A stretch of DNA of 23,725 nucleotides, from contig DAOTUD010000193.1 of the NCBI GenBank assembly GCA_034437275.1, positions 1 through 23,725 of the forward strand, in the 5' to 3' direction. Every line of letters begins with the position of its first letter. The first letter of the stretch is position 1. The notes beneath the pieces were generated by a model. It was not told where the DNA came from. It searched no databases and saw only the letters and a list, made by a program, of their open reading frames with translations. The DNA comes from TC-15 sp034437275 (lineage in GTDB: Bacteria; Chloroflexota; Anaerolineae; Aggregatilineales; Aggregatilineaceae). Shown piece after piece: positions 22,928-23,725 of this stretch. Both the position numbers and the translations under genes were made by a program.

Positions 22928-23725
22928 TTACACCCCCACCTGGCGCATGGCCTGACCTTGACGATGCAAATTCGAGTGCGAGGTCTTTTCCCAGGCCTGC
23001 TGCTGGCGCAGAAATCGGTAGACGGCACGCAGCGCAGCTACGGACAACAAGAGCTGGTACGGATAGTAGAAGATCATCATCTTGAACGTAAAACCGAACG
23101 GCAGTTTTTGACCATAGACGCTGGCAAACTCACGGATGCCGACCAGGCTGGTGATCATCTGGAGGATCAAGAACCCAATCGGGATGAAGGACACCAGCGC
23201 CACCGGGACCGGCACTTGCTGCGTCGCAGCGACGAGGATGCCAACCGGCAGGTAGAAGAGCATGGCCGCCTGGAGCAGCGAATTCAGCAGGATGTAAAGC
23301 GCCACGATCTTTTGCTTGAGCGAGGGCAGACGCAGCCACCCGAACTTGAAGAAAATCTGGTAGAAGCCTTGCACCCAGCGGGTACGCTGCTTGATGAAGC
23401 TATCGACGGTATCGGGCGTTTCTTCCTGGGTGGCGTATTCAGCCTCATACACGATCTGAATTTTGGCTCCCTGTTCGGTCAGGCTGAAGCCGATGTCGGC
23501 GTCTTCGGTCAGGCAGGTCTCATCCCAGCCGCCGATGCGCTCCATCCAGTACCGCTTGAAGAAGACGGTGTTACCGCCCAGCGGGGTGATGTTGAAGGCG
23601 CGGGTAAAGGCGTGCAGGCCCGACTTGAACCAGAAGAAGTATTCCAGCACATTGAACGCCGAGAACCAGGTCGATTTGAAGTTCATCAACTGCACGCCCG
23701 ACTGCACCACGTCGGCCTCGTCACG
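22928..23725 (-). CDS. GT2 processive-type glycosyltransferase (C-terminal part, cut by the window edge)
   Basis: The frame is open to the right edge, and 265 residues are visible. TEDADIGF (about residue 73-80 of the visible part) carries the catalytic Asp region and QRTRWVQG (about 113-120) is the QxxRW motif of processive GT2 enzymes such as cellulose synthase or hyaluronan synthase-like proteins. Three to four membrane helices follow (about 135-225), then a basic C-terminal tail. The N-terminal half with the nucleotide-sugar site is outside the window. It is the first visible gene of the - strand polysaccharide set and is followed after 2 bases by the GT39-like gene, suggesting translational coupling. 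The product is probably an extracellular polysaccharide; its sugar is unknown. Confidence 0.88.
   Translation of the reverse strand, partial: RDEADVVQSGVQLMNFKSTWFSAFNVLEYFFWFKSGLHAFTRAFNITPLGGNTVFFKRYWMERIGGWDETCLTEDADIGFSLTEQGAKIQIVYEAEYATQEETPDTVDSFIKQRTRWVQGFYQIFFKFGWLRLPSLKQKIVALYILLNSLLQAAMLFYLPVGILVAATQQVPVPVALVSFIPIGFLILQMITSLVGIREFASVYGQKLPFGFTFKMMIFYYPYQLLLSVAALRAVYRFLRQQQAWEKTSHSNLHRQGQAMRQVGV

Overview
The window looks like a GC-rich chromosomal segment from a bacterium of Chloroflexota type. That is an inference from gene content (YtxH and PRC-barrel proteins, non-pyrrolysine MttB-family methyltransferases, GH65, an LCP protein); no rRNA or other marker gene is present to prove it. 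I see no tRNA, rRNA, CRISPR array or intact insertion sequence.

Layout. (1) 1-2965: the tail of an unknown + strand protein, a convergent PEP-hydrolase-family TIM-barrel gene (-), a 640-base stretch with only doubtful reading frames, and a + strand sulfatase. (2) 2966-4524: an intergenic stretch with one copy of a 63-bp foldable repeat, then three small + strand envelope-type genes (YtxH-like, PRC-barrel, two-helix membrane protein) and terminators. (3) 4566-16335: a long - strand block. In transcription order it holds an XRE-cupin regulator, a GH65 glycoside phosphorylase, a PucR-type regulator, two MttB-family methyltransferases, a corrinoid protein, a DUF1638 protein, a pterin-binding methyltransferase and an LCP protein. 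(4) 16370-19807: divergently on +, an operator-like palindrome, a structured leader, peptide deformylase, a COG0731-type radical SAM protein, a CooC/MinD-like ATPase and a TrmO-like protein with an extra N-terminal domain. (5) 19808-20090: a gene remnant, the second copy of the 63-bp repeat and a terminator. (6) 20116-23725: a - strand surface-polysaccharide set: a GT2 glycosyltransferase (cut by the window edge), a GT39-like membrane glycosyltransferase broken by a frameshift, and a secreted GH18-fold protein lacking key catalytic residues.

How the genes work together. The central block reads as a corrinoid-dependent demethylation module. The MttB-like proteins would take a methyl group from a quaternary amine or similar substrate and pass it to the corrinoid protein. 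The pterin-binding protein would then move it to tetrahydrofolate. DUF1638 is translationally coupled to the corrinoid protein and probably serves the same system, and the PucR gene upstream is the likely regulator. The substrate cannot be read from sequence, and no reductive activator of the corrinoid protein (RamA/RACo type) is visible here.

The points most worth checking are the def leader with mutually exclusive helices, the catalytically degenerate GH18 protein, the DUF1638-corrinoid coupling, the TrmO fusion, and the cluster of palindromes upstream of the second MttB gene.
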